Below are positions 1 to 6,921 of a stretch of DNA of 64,000 nucleotides, one piece after another. Made by a program: the position numbers and the translations under genes. The DNA is from Rhizobium sp. CG5. Lineage in GTDB: Bacteria > Pseudomonadota > Alphaproteobacteria > Rhizobiales > Rhizobiaceae. How positions within the stretch are numbered: the first letter of the stretch is position 1; each line of letters begins with the position of its first letter. The notes beneath the pieces were generated by a model. The model was given only the letters and a program-made list of their open reading frames with translations, did no database searches and was not told the origin of the DNA. The DNA lies in the NCBI RefSeq assembly GCF_023701945.1, contig NZ_JABAEF010000012.1, positions 143,922 to 207,921 on the forward strand. The letters are read 5' to 3'.

Positions 1-123
1 CCAGCGCGCCCCGACCTGACGGTGCAGGAAGCGGTAGAACGGCAGCGGAATGTCGACCGTGCGCATGATCGCCGTCTGGATATTGACCGGCACCGGCAGG
101 CTCGCCTTGGGCGCTGCCGTCAT
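1..123 (-). other. Candidate start of a GNAT acetyltransferase-like segment within the sseA frame
   Basis: An in-frame ATG at 123 (M304 of the sseA frame) opens a segment of 41 residues before the window ends. The pattern PFYRFLHRQVGARW resembles, from memory, the beginning of rhizobial GNAT acetyltransferases. The only purine-rich stretch before the ATG is GGAG, which lies almost against the start codon, so independent translation is not well supported. Too short to assign firmly. Confidence 0.35.
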
Positions 124-1032
124 CTCCAGCTGCGTGACATGGGCCTGCAGCGGTCCATGCGGTGCATGCACCACATCGTCCGGCGGGCCGGTGACGACGG
201 GCGTCTCCGTCCGGCTTCCCCATTCCGACCACGAGCCGTCATAGAGCGTATTGTCGTGATGGCCGAGCGATTCCAGCGCCAGGGTGATGACCGCGGCGGT
301 GACGCCGGAGCCACAGCTGGTGACGACCGGCTTCGAAAGGTCGATCTCGGCGGCGTTGAAGATCGAGCGCAGTGCTGCGAGATCTTTCAGCTGGCCGTTT
401 TCGGAGAGAATGCCGGCCGGAACGCTGCGGGCGCCGGGCATATGGCCTGAGCGCATGCCCTCGCGCGGCTCGGGCTCGTCGCCGGTAAAGCGGCCTGCCG
501 GCCGTGCGTCGGCGATCTGCCGTGTGCCCGCTTCGACGATCTCCATCATGTTGGCAAAGGATGTGATGCGGCTGCGGTCGAAGGCGACGTCGAATGTCGT
601 GGTGGCCGGCTCCGGCAGGTCGGTCTGCAACGGCCGGCCGTCCTTCTTCCAGCCGTCCAGGCCGCCTTCGAGAATGTAGACGCTCTGAGCGCCCATGACG
701 CGCAGCATCCACCAGACGCGTGGCGCCGAAAAGAAACCGGGGCCGTCATGGACGACGATCGTGTCCGTGACGCTCAACCCCAGTTTTCCCATTTCGGCGG
801 CGAAGAATTCCGGCGAGGGCAGGGAGTGGGGAAGATTGGTCGTGTGATCGGCAATAGCGTCCTGGTCGAAGAACACAGCGCCGGGAATATGGCCCGCGGC
901 GTATTCCAGTGCACCATTGCGCTTGTGGGCCGGCAGATACCAGGAGGCGTCGACGATTTTGAACTCCGGCGCGCCGAGCTGCTTCTCCACCCAGTCGGCA
1001 GATACGACAAAACGGCTTTTTTCCGCTGGCAT
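1..1032 (-). CDS. sseA: 3-mercaptopyruvate sulfurtransferase, open in frame into a GNAT-like segment (partial, runs off left edge)
   Basis: Two rhodanese domains: the N-terminal one has GHIPGAVFFD and SAPRVWWMLR, and the catalytic one carries the CGSGVTAA loop with Cys240 and the closing GSWSEWG. The family transfers sulfur from 3-mercaptopyruvate or thiosulfate to thiol acceptors or cyanide. The ATG at 1032 matches the usual N-terminus. Family members normally stop shortly after SEWG (about 280-285 residues). Here I checked every codon down to base 1 and found no stop: the frame runs 60 more residues, through M304, into a stretch ending FYRFLHRQVGARW. From memory that resembles the start of a rhizobial GNAT acetyltransferase. 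Either this is a true fusion or the next gene shares the frame after loss of the sseA stop. Confidence 0.88.
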   Translation of the reverse strand, partial: MPAEKSRFVVSADWVEKQLGAPEFKIVDASWYLPAHKRNGALEYAAGHIPGAVFFDQDAIADHTTNLPHSLPSPEFFAAEMGKLGLSVTDTIVVHDGPGFFSAPRVWWMLRVMGAQSVYILEGGLDGWKKDGRPLQTDLPEPATTTFDVAFDRSRITSFANMMEIVEAGTRQIADARPAGRFTGDEPEPREGMRSGHMPGARSVPAGILSENGQLKDLAALRSIFNAAEIDLSKPVVTSCGSGVTAAVITLALESLGHHDNTLYDGSWSEWGSRTETPVVTGPPDDVVHAPHGPLQAHVTQLEMTAAPKASLPVPVNIQTAIMRTVDIPLPFYRFLHRQVGARW

Positions 1033-1055
1033 GCTATTCTCCCTTGGGCCTTGCG

Positions 1056-1811
1056 TCAGGCAGGTTCGGCCGGGGCTCCAAAGCGAATGCGGAACCGCCG
1101 GTTTTCCTTACCCTTCTTTTCGATTTTGGCGATGTGAATCGCGCCGACCTCTTGGGTCTCGGATACATGTGTGCCGCCGCAGGGCTGGCTGTCAACGGCG
1201 GAATTCTCGCCGATGCAGACCAGGCTGACGCGGCCAAGGCCGATCGGCGGGCGGACATTCTTCGATTTGACGATGCCCGGATTGGCGATCAACTCGTCGT
1301 CGGTGATCCATTGCAGCGTGATCGGATGGTTCTGCTCGACCAGTTTCATTAGCTCGGCGGTAACCTGGTCCTTGTCGATCGTCTCCGACATGTCGAAATC
1401 GACCCGGCTTTCCTCCTCGCCGACCGCCGCACCGGTGATCGGATAGGAGCAGACCACCGACAGAAGATGGCAGGCGGTGTGCATGCGCATCAGCCTGTAG
1501 CGCCGCGCCCAGTCGACATGCAGCACCAGCTTTTCACCGACCGCGGGCAGGACCTCGCCGTCGAGCGGAACATGCACGATGATGTCCTTGGTCTGGCCGT
1601 GCCGGGTCTGGCCGAGTGCGATCTTCGCCCCGTCGGCCCGTTCCAGAAAGCCGGTATCGCCGGGCTGGCCGCCGGATGTGGCGTAAAAGCAGGTCTGGTC
1701 GAGTTCGATGCCGCCATCGTCATGCACCGCCGTCACCACGGCCTCGCAGGTCGCCAGGTAGAAGTCGTCGCGGTAAAGGGCGTTGGTCGGCATCGGGTCT
1801 GTCTCAGGCAA
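1056..1811 (-). CDS. Alanyl-tRNA editing protein, AlaX-like
   Basis: Stand-alone homologue of the AlaRS editing domain, which hydrolyses Ser- or Gly-mischarged tRNA-Ala in trans in the cytoplasm. The four zinc ligands expected of the family are present: H111 and H115 in HTACH, C211 and H215 in CGGTH. The ATSGGQPGDTG stretch (about 44-54) is the conserved N-terminal motif. About 250 residues fits the medium AlaX class. The start at 1811 overlaps the end of cysK by 8 bases, which suggests coupling; an internal ATG at 1793 (MPTNAL) is an alternative. Same strand and tight spacing with cysK and sseA suggest one operon transcribed leftward. Confidence 0.87.
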   Translation of the reverse strand: MPETDPMPTNALYRDDFYLATCEAVVTAVHDDGGIELDQTCFYATSGGQPGDTGFLERADGAKIALGQTRHGQTKDIIVHVPLDGEVLPAVGEKLVLHVDWARRYRLMRMHTACHLLSVVCSYPITGAAVGEEESRVDFDMSETIDKDQVTAELMKLVEQNHPITLQWITDDELIANPGIVKSKNVRPPIGLGRVSLVCIGENSAVDSQPCGGTHVSETQEVGAIHIAKIEKKGKENRRFRIRFGAPAEPA

Positions 1812-2841
1812 TCTCGAGGGGCAGGGCGTAATCGGTCACATGCGCCAGCCATTCCGGCTTCGGCAGGCCCTTGGAGGCCAGGAAATCCGGGTTGAACAGT
1901 TTCGACTGGTAGCGATTGCCGTAGTCGCAGAGGATGGTGACGATCGTATGCCCGGGGCCGAGATCGCGCGCCAGGCGGATCGCACCGGCAATGTTGATGC
2001 CCGACGAACCGCCGAGGCAAAGGCCTTCGTTCTCGACCAGATCGAAGATCACCGGCAGCGCTTCGCTGTCGGGGATCTGATAGGCGAAATCCGGCGTAAA
2101 GCCTTCGAGATTGGCGGTGATGCGGCCCTGGCCGATGCCCTCGGTGATCGACGAGCCCGAGGATTTCAGCTCGCCATTCGTGTAGAATTCGTAGAGGGCC
2201 GCCCCGTCCGGATCGGCAAGGCCGATCTTGACGCCGGGCTTCATGGCGCGCAGCCCCATGCCGACGCCGGCCAGCGTGCCGCCGGAGCCGACGGCGCAGA
2301 TGAAACCGTCGACTTCGCCGGCGGTCTGGTCAAAAATCTCGCGGGCGGTCGTGGCGATATGGGCATCGCGGTTGACCGTATTGTCGAACTGATTGGCCCA
2401 GATCGCGCCATTCGGCTCGGATTTGGCAAGCTGGGCCGCCAGCCGGCCGGACAGTTTGACGTAATTGTTTGGGTTCTTGTAGGGAACCGCCGGCACCTCG
2501 ACCAGTTCTGCCCCCAGCAGTCGCAGGGCGTCCTTCTTTTCCTGGCTCTGGGTTTCCGGAATGACGATGACGGTGCGGTAGCCGAGCGCCTTGGCGACCA
2601 GCGTCAGGCCGATGCCGGTATTGCCGGCCGTGCCTTCGACGATCACGCCGCCCGGCCGCAGCAGGCCGCGTTTCTCCGCATCGCGAATGATGAACAGAGC
2701 GGCGCGATCCTTGACCGACTGGCCGGGATTGAGAAATTCGGCCTTGCCGAGAATGGTGCATCCGGTCGCCTGCGAGGCGCCTTTCAGGCGGATCAGGGGC
2801 GTATTGCCGATCGCGTCGAGAACGGAGGGGTGAAATGCCAT
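1804..2841 (-). CDS. cysK: Cysteine synthase family protein (O-acetylserine sulfhydrylase type)
   Basis: PLP enzyme of fold type II that makes cysteine from O-acetylserine and sulfide. It opens with IGNTPLIRL, has the PLP lysine K44 in NPGQSVKDRAA, the substrate loop GTAGNTG (about 70-76), and the phosphate-binding GSGGT. At 345 residues it is somewhat longer than E. coli CysK (about 320), with a C-terminal extension. The ATG at 2841 is clear. Its neighbours are the sulfurtransferase sseA and the tRNA-editing gene. A cystathionine beta-synthase-like role cannot be excluded from sequence alone. Confidence 0.88.
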   Translation of the reverse strand: MAFHPSVLDAIGNTPLIRLKGASQATGCTILGKAEFLNPGQSVKDRAALFIIRDAEKRGLLRPGGVIVEGTAGNTGIGLTLVAKALGYRTVIVIPETQSQEKKDALRLLGAELVEVPAVPYKNPNNYVKLSGRLAAQLAKSEPNGAIWANQFDNTVNRDAHIATTAREIFDQTAGEVDGFICAVGSGGTLAGVGMGLRAMKPGVKIGLADPDGAALYEFYTNGELKSSGSSITEGIGQGRITANLEGFTPDFAYQIPDSEALPVIFDLVENEGLCLGGSSGINIAGAIRLARDLGPGHTIVTILCDYGNRYQSKLFNPDFLASKGLPKPEWLAHVTDYALPLEIA

Positions 2842-2983
2842 GGGATCTGCCTTCTGTTTCCGCGGACGTTAGGGCCTGTCTTTTCAGGCCGCAAGCATCC
2901 GAAGGCAAGAAATCCCATTCCCCCCGTCAGCAGCGATCAGAAAAACCATGCTCGCAGCCCAGGTTTTCCGCTGCATCACCCCG

Positions 2984-4435
2984 TCACTCCGATCCCGAAA
3001 CCGACTTATAGGCCAAAAGTGCCTGCTCGCGGGCTCGTTTGTGGTCGACGATCGGCGCCGGATAGGTCTGGCCCAGCACCACGCCGGCCTTGTTCAGCTC
3101 GGTCAACGGCGCCTCGAACGGCTTGTGGAGAAAGCGATTGTCGAGGCCGGCAAGCTCCGGCACGAACGTCCGCACATAATCGCCGTCCGGGTCGAATTTC
3201 TCGCCCTGGGTGATCGGATTGAAGATCCGGAAAAATGGTGCTGCATCGGCGCCAGAACCCGCCACCCATTGCCAGCTGGCGGCATTCGAGGCCGGGTCGG
3301 CATCGACCAGCGTATCGCGAAACCAGCGCTCGCCGGCGCGCCAGTCGATCATCAGGTCCTTGATCAGGAAGGAGGCGGCGATCATACGGACACGATTGTG
3401 CATCACGCCGTGCCGCCAGAGTTGCCGCATGCCGGCATCGACGATCGGATAGCCGGTCTGACCGCGCGTCCAGCGTTCAAACAGATCCGGCGCCTCTTTC
3501 CACGGAAAGGCATCGAAGCGGGGGTTCCAGTTCTTGGTCGCCAGATCGGGAAAATGAAACAGCAGGTGATAGGAAAAACCCCGCCACACCAGCTCTTTGC
3601 GAAAATGGGTGATGTCTTCGGCGGCAATCTTGTCCGACAGCCCGCGCGTTGCATGCCAGATGCGGGCCGGCGAAATCTCGCCAAGCGCCAGATGCGGCGA
3701 CAGCCGCGATGTCGAAGGACTGGCCGGGAAATCCCGCGCGGCCTTGTAGCCTTGAAGTCCGTCTTCGACGAAATCCCTGAGCCGCGCCAGGGCGCCGGCC
3801 TCGCCGGGCGTCCAGACCTCGGAGAAATGTCTTGCCCAATCGGGCCGCTTCGGCAGCAGCGACCAATCCTCCAGCACCTCGCTTGCCGGCCAGTCGCTCG
3901 GTGCCGGCAGCGTGTCGGGTGCGGCGATCGGTTCGGCCGGCTCGCCACCCGCCTCCAGCGCCCGCCAGAACGGCGTATAAACCCGGTAGGGGCCGCCGCT
4001 GCCGGTTTTCACCCGGGACGGCTCATGCAGCAATTGCCCGGCAAAACTCTTCACCTCTAAACCCTGTTCGACCAGCATGGCCTTGATCGCCGTATCGATG
4101 GCGATACCGGCCGGATCGTAGCGCCGGTTCCAGTAAACCGCGCCGGCGGAAGTTTGCCGCAGCAGCTCGGCCAGTTCATCGGCACTGTCGCCGCGTCGAA
4201 GCACCAGCCGGCTGCCGATGCTTTTGAGCGATGCGCCAAGCGCCGTCAGCGCGTGATGCAGCCACCAGGCCTGTGCGGCGCCCAGAGCGCCCGTCTCCGG
4301 CGCCTTCGTGTCGCGGAGATAGACGGGGATGACAGGCCGGCCGGTGGCCGCGGCCGCCGACAGAGCCAGATTGTCATCGAGCCTGAGGTCTTTTCGAAAC
4401 CACAGGAGGATGGGGGCATTCTCGACATCTGGCAT
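2984..4435 (-). CDS. phrB: Deoxyribodipyrimidine photolyase (cryptochrome/photolyase family)
   Basis: Light-dependent repair of UV pyrimidine dimers. The N-terminal photolyase domain starts with ILLWFRKDLRLDDN. The C-terminal FAD domain contains YPIVDAGMRQLW, HNRVRM, and WQWVAGSGADAAPFFRIFNP with the following FDPDGDYVR. These segments are diagnostic of class I CPD photolyases, and 483 residues is the usual length. The ATG at 4435 is the only good start. It is transcribed leftward, 142 bases upstream of cysK, probably from its own promoter. Whether it repairs CPDs or acts as a sensory cryptochrome cannot be decided by eye; the CPD photolyase reading is more likely. Confidence 0.92.
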   Translation of the reverse strand: MPDVENAPILLWFRKDLRLDDNLALSAAAATGRPVIPVYLRDTKAPETGALGAAQAWWLHHALTALGASLKSIGSRLVLRRGDSADELAELLRQTSAGAVYWNRRYDPAGIAIDTAIKAMLVEQGLEVKSFAGQLLHEPSRVKTGSGGPYRVYTPFWRALEAGGEPAEPIAAPDTLPAPSDWPASEVLEDWSLLPKRPDWARHFSEVWTPGEAGALARLRDFVEDGLQGYKAARDFPASPSTSRLSPHLALGEISPARIWHATRGLSDKIAAEDITHFRKELVWRGFSYHLLFHFPDLATKNWNPRFDAFPWKEAPDLFERWTRGQTGYPIVDAGMRQLWRHGVMHNRVRMIAASFLIKDLMIDWRAGERWFRDTLVDADPASNAASWQWVAGSGADAAPFFRIFNPITQGEKFDPDGDYVRTFVPELAGLDNRFLHKPFEAPLTELNKAGVVLGQTYPAPIVDHKRAREQALLAYKSVSGSE

Positions 4436-4659
4436 TGATGACTCGATTTCTGGCAGGCGTGATTGTTGGGCTCTATACGGTGCGCAAACCGGAGCGGATC
4501 AAGTATTGCATCGCGCCGTCTACGACTTTGGGCGGATTTCGGCGTGAAATAGCCCCTCCGCCCGGACCATTATTGGGACAATGAGGCGAGGCGATTGCGC
4601 TTTATGACAGCTAATATAAGAAATTTCTCGCCCAATCTCGGGCCCGGAGATTTGTAGAC

Positions 4660-4995
4660 ATGAACCGCCTTCTTTCCGCTGCCGCCGTCTTGGCAATGGT
4701 CACTTTTTCCGCCGGTATCGCTCAGGCTGAAGACCTGGTCTTCACCTTGAAGAACAATACCAAGTCCACGCTGACCCATTTCTACACCTCGCCGGTCGGC
4801 GTCGACGATTGGGAAGGCGATGTGTTTGGCGCACAGGTGCTGGAGCCGGGCGAAACGATCGAACTGACGATCGCCGACGGCCGCACCGTCTGCGAATATG
4901 ACATGCGCATGGAATTCGAAGGCAGCGCCACCCTCGACACCACCGAAGACACCCAGAACCTCTGCGAAATGGGGTCTTATACCATCCACGAGTGA
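4660..4995 (+). CDS. Small secreted protein of unknown function
   Basis: 111 residues with a typical Sec signal peptide: NRLL, a hydrophobic stretch, then a predicted signal peptidase I site after AQA (residues 21-23). The mature protein is about 88 residues, acidic, with two cysteines (C78, C102) that could form a disulfide in the periplasm. It contains LKNNTKSTLTHFYTS and a C-terminal GSYTI. I recognise no enzymatic motif. A rho-independent terminator follows 34 bases after the stop, so it is likely monocistronic. Confidence 0.72.
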   Translation: MNRLLSAAAVLAMVTFSAGIAQAEDLVFTLKNNTKSTLTHFYTSPVGVDDWEGDVFGAQVLEPGETIELTIADGRTVCEYDMRMEFEGSATLDTTEDTQNLCEMGSYTIHE

Positions 4996-5028
4996 GGCCT
5001 GAGGGTTTCGCTGGCGAGTAATGCATGG

Positions 5029-5057
5029 AAGGCTCCGGTTTGACCGGGGCCTTTTTT
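5029..5057 (+). terminator. Rho-independent terminator after the small secreted protein gene
   Basis: The arms AAGGC-T-CCGGT and ACCGG-G-GCCTT flank a TTG loop and are followed by a T run. Confidence 0.85.
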
Positions 5058-5175
5058 GCTTGTGGGCTGCAGCCTATGAGCAAAAGTTAAACCCATCTCT
5101 GACGGTGAGTGATGACAAAGTACCATCGTCGTTCTACCGCTGCGCACTAAGTCTGCGGAAGATGGAGTACGTAGG

Positions 5176-5982
5176 GTGTTACGGTCAACGACACTCATAA
5201 GCAAAAGATATCCGTCTCCAGGGGAGTGCATTTTTTGTGGTTCGAAAGCGAACCTAACAGATGAGCACATTGTGCCCCGCGCCCTTTCGGGAAGCGGAGA
5301 ATTAGTTTTCGAAGCCGCCTCCTGCACCATCTGCAACGGTTATGCCAATCGTACTTATGAGCAGAAGGCGTGGGAGAACGACTTTGTCGGCGTGCGACAT
5401 ATGCTTGAGTTGAAGCAAAGCAAACGACGGCGGTTTTCCGAGCGGCGTATGCCGAAGGTTGCATATAATGCGCCCTCCGTAGATATTTCGCAGGAAACTG
5501 ACTTTAGGCACACTTTGCCGGCTGAGCACTACCCGCCACTTTATCAGTACGTTGTTCACGGGCCTGCTGGTGTGCTTGTTGGAGAAGACAAATCTCTAGG
5601 CGTAAGATCGCTCCGGCTCGGGCTTCTTCATCTTGGAAAGAAAAACATCACTCCCGTACGTGTCGCAATTAGCATGCCGATGATTATGGGAATATCTGAG
5701 ATGGTCGTGGCAAAAATGGCATACTGCTACGCACTCGCTGAACGCGGGCTTGATGTCTTCGATACCACGGAACTACTCGATCTTCTGATGGGGCGGCGGG
5801 ATGACGTCTTTAACTATGTGGGCAGTCCAGTCGAAGACGAACCTCTTGCCATGCTTCAGCTCCACAAATTTTACTTCCGTAAGCGAGGCGATCTCAATAC
5901 CGTGATTGTGCACCTATTTGCCTCCTTTGGAGGACCGAAGCATGAGGTGGTAATTGGACCGGACAAGACACCATCGCCCTAA
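5176..5982 (+). CDS. HNH endonuclease-like protein in a lower-G+C stretch
   Basis: 268 residues with a zinc-ribbon/HNH pattern at the N-terminus: C18-x2-C21, then LTDEHIVPRAL (E30, H31), then C50-x2-C53-N54, the layout of many HNH nucleases. The remaining about 200 residues are not recognised and lack obvious membrane segments. The start is a GTG at 5176 with a weak ribosome site, so the true N-terminus is uncertain. Two sampled 60-base lines are about 48-52% G+C, against about 68% for a line in the ybaL gene. Lower G+C and the position just before tRNA-Asn suggest horizontal acquisition. A role in defence or in an element is inference only. Confidence 0.7.
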   Translation: MLRSTTLISKRYPSPGECIFCGSKANLTDEHIVPRALSGSGELVFEAASCTICNGYANRTYEQKAWENDFVGVRHMLELKQSKRRRFSERRMPKVAYNAPSVDISQETDFRHTLPAEHYPPLYQYVVHGPAGVLVGEDKSLGVRSLRLGLLHLGKKNITPVRVAISMPMIMGISEMVVAKMAYCYALAERGLDVFDTTELLDLLMGRRDDVFNYVGSPVEDEPLAMLQLHKFYFRKRGDLNTVIVHLFASFGGPKHEVVIGPDKTPSP

Positions 5983-6020
5983 TCACATGTGGGGCACGCC
6001 ATCCGGACTAGCCGGGTGTC

Positions 6021-6040
6021 AAGGGCGTGGAAACGCCCTT
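6021..6040 (+). terminator. Hairpin downstream of the HNH gene, possible terminator
   Basis: Perfect 8-bp stem AAGGGCGT/ACGCCCTT with a GGAA tetraloop, 38 bases after the HNH stop. No T run follows, so it may only stabilise the 3' end. Confidence 0.4.
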
Positions 6041-6310
6041 CACGACGGGCCAAAGATTGGCGTCCTGACCCGTCCGACAGCGGAATTCACAACCATCGCA
6101 CCCGTACCGTGCAGGGTGGAATTTGTGTGACCGAGTCGTGAGCTTTTTGAAATGGTTGATATTGATTTAGAGACGTGCCCAACACCCAACCGCCTGCTGC
6201 CTGGATTGGCGGCAAACGAAGCTTGGTGCACCCCGCGCCACGTCCGGGTGTGACAAAGCTGGCGCTGATTTGTGCCAAAGGTCGCGCCGCGCCACAGTAA
6301 ACCCCTGAAT

Positions 6311-6350
6311 CCAAAAACCAAAAGGCCCGCTGATTGCTCAGCAGGCCTTG
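6311..6350 (-). terminator. Rho-independent terminator of tRNA-Asn
   Basis: On the minus strand the imperfect stem AAGGCC-T-GCTGA/TCAGC-G-GGCCTT with a GCAA loop is followed by TTGGTTTTT, starting 7 bases after the tRNA 3' end. Confidence 0.75.
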
Positions 6351-6356
6351 TGAATT

Positions 6357-6431
6357 TGGCTCCCCGGGCCGGATTCGAACCGGCGACCTGTCGATTAACA
6401 GTCGAATGCTCTACCGCTGAGCTACCAGGGA
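6357..6431 (-). tRNA. tRNA-Asn (anticodon GTT)
   Basis: The minus strand folds as a full cloverleaf. The acceptor TCCCTGG pairs with CCGGGGA (one G-U), the D arm is GCTCAGCGGTAGAGC, the anticodon loop CTGTTAA reads GTT, and the T arm has GGTTCGAATCC. CCA is encoded (6357-6359). Its 3' end faces the lower-G+C HNH region, the side where an integrated element would lie. Confidence 0.97.
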
Positions 6432-6591
6432 ACACCGCGTTGCCGCGCTGTGAGTGGGCTAATACAAATGCTTGGGCGATTTGCCAAGCGGTTTTTCAAA
6501 AAAAGTGATGCCCTTGCTTTATTTTCCCCGCCTACCCATGTTTTCCCCAGGCCAAGAGATCAGACGAACAAGAGAAGAAAACGAAATCCGC

Positions 6592-6873
6592 ATGGAAAAT
6601 CCCCGCAAATATCGCATCGATGCCGAGCGCGGCAAGCTGGTGCTCGGTCGTTTCGAGATGCCCTTTCCCCGTTCGCCGATCGCCCGGATCGTACTCGGCA
6701 GTCTTCTGGTGTTTTTCGGCTTTCTGGGTTTTTTGCCGGTCCTCGGCTTCTGGATGATTCCTTTGGGGCTTCTCGTCCTGTCCCATGACATTCCCGCCGT
6801 GCGCCGCTTTCGGCGCAGGATGGGGATCTGGTGGCGCAAGCGCTTCCCGCAGGTCAACCGCGCCGGCCGATAG
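6592..6873 (+). CDS. PGPGW-type small membrane protein
   Basis: 93 residues from the ATG at 6592 (MENPRKYRID). It has one long hydrophobic stretch, probably two membrane passes, around IARIVLGSLLVFFGFLGFLP and LGFWMIPLGLLVLS, followed by a basic tail rich in Arg. The pattern GFLP-LGFWMIPLGLLVLS-DIP-VRRFRRR matches the small family known as PGPGW putative transmembrane proteins; its function is unknown. The frame is open upstream to 6472, but that part begins inside the tRNA flank and does not look like protein. It converges with the histidine kinase gene. Confidence 0.72.
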   Translation: MENPRKYRIDAERGKLVLGRFEMPFPRSPIARIVLGSLLVFFGFLGFLPVLGFWMIPLGLLVLSHDIPAVRRFRRRMGIWWRKRFPQVNRAGR

Positions 6874-6921
6874 GCAAACGCCTAGCCTCTCAGCGGCTGG
6901 CAGGCGGTAGCAGGGGCGGCC

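Larger units (their letters stand above)
5983..6356. other. Non-coding stretch between the HNH gene and tRNA-Asn
   Basis: Holds a GC-rich hairpin at 6021-6040 and the tRNA terminator at 6311-6350. The open frames across it do not resemble proteins, and I see no integrase remnant or duplicate of the tRNA 3' end. Confidence 0.5.

Noticed and set aside
5058..6356. Search for a duplicated tRNA-Asn 3' end marking an integrated island
   Set aside because: No second copy of the tRNA 3' sequence was found to the left of the HNH gene, so no attachment site is claimed.
6040..6508. Open frames on both strands covering tRNA-Asn, including a protein beginning with a stretch like SSAVEHSTVNRQVAGSNPARG
   Set aside because: This is the familiar false protein read from tRNA sequence. 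The cloverleaf fully explains the conservation.
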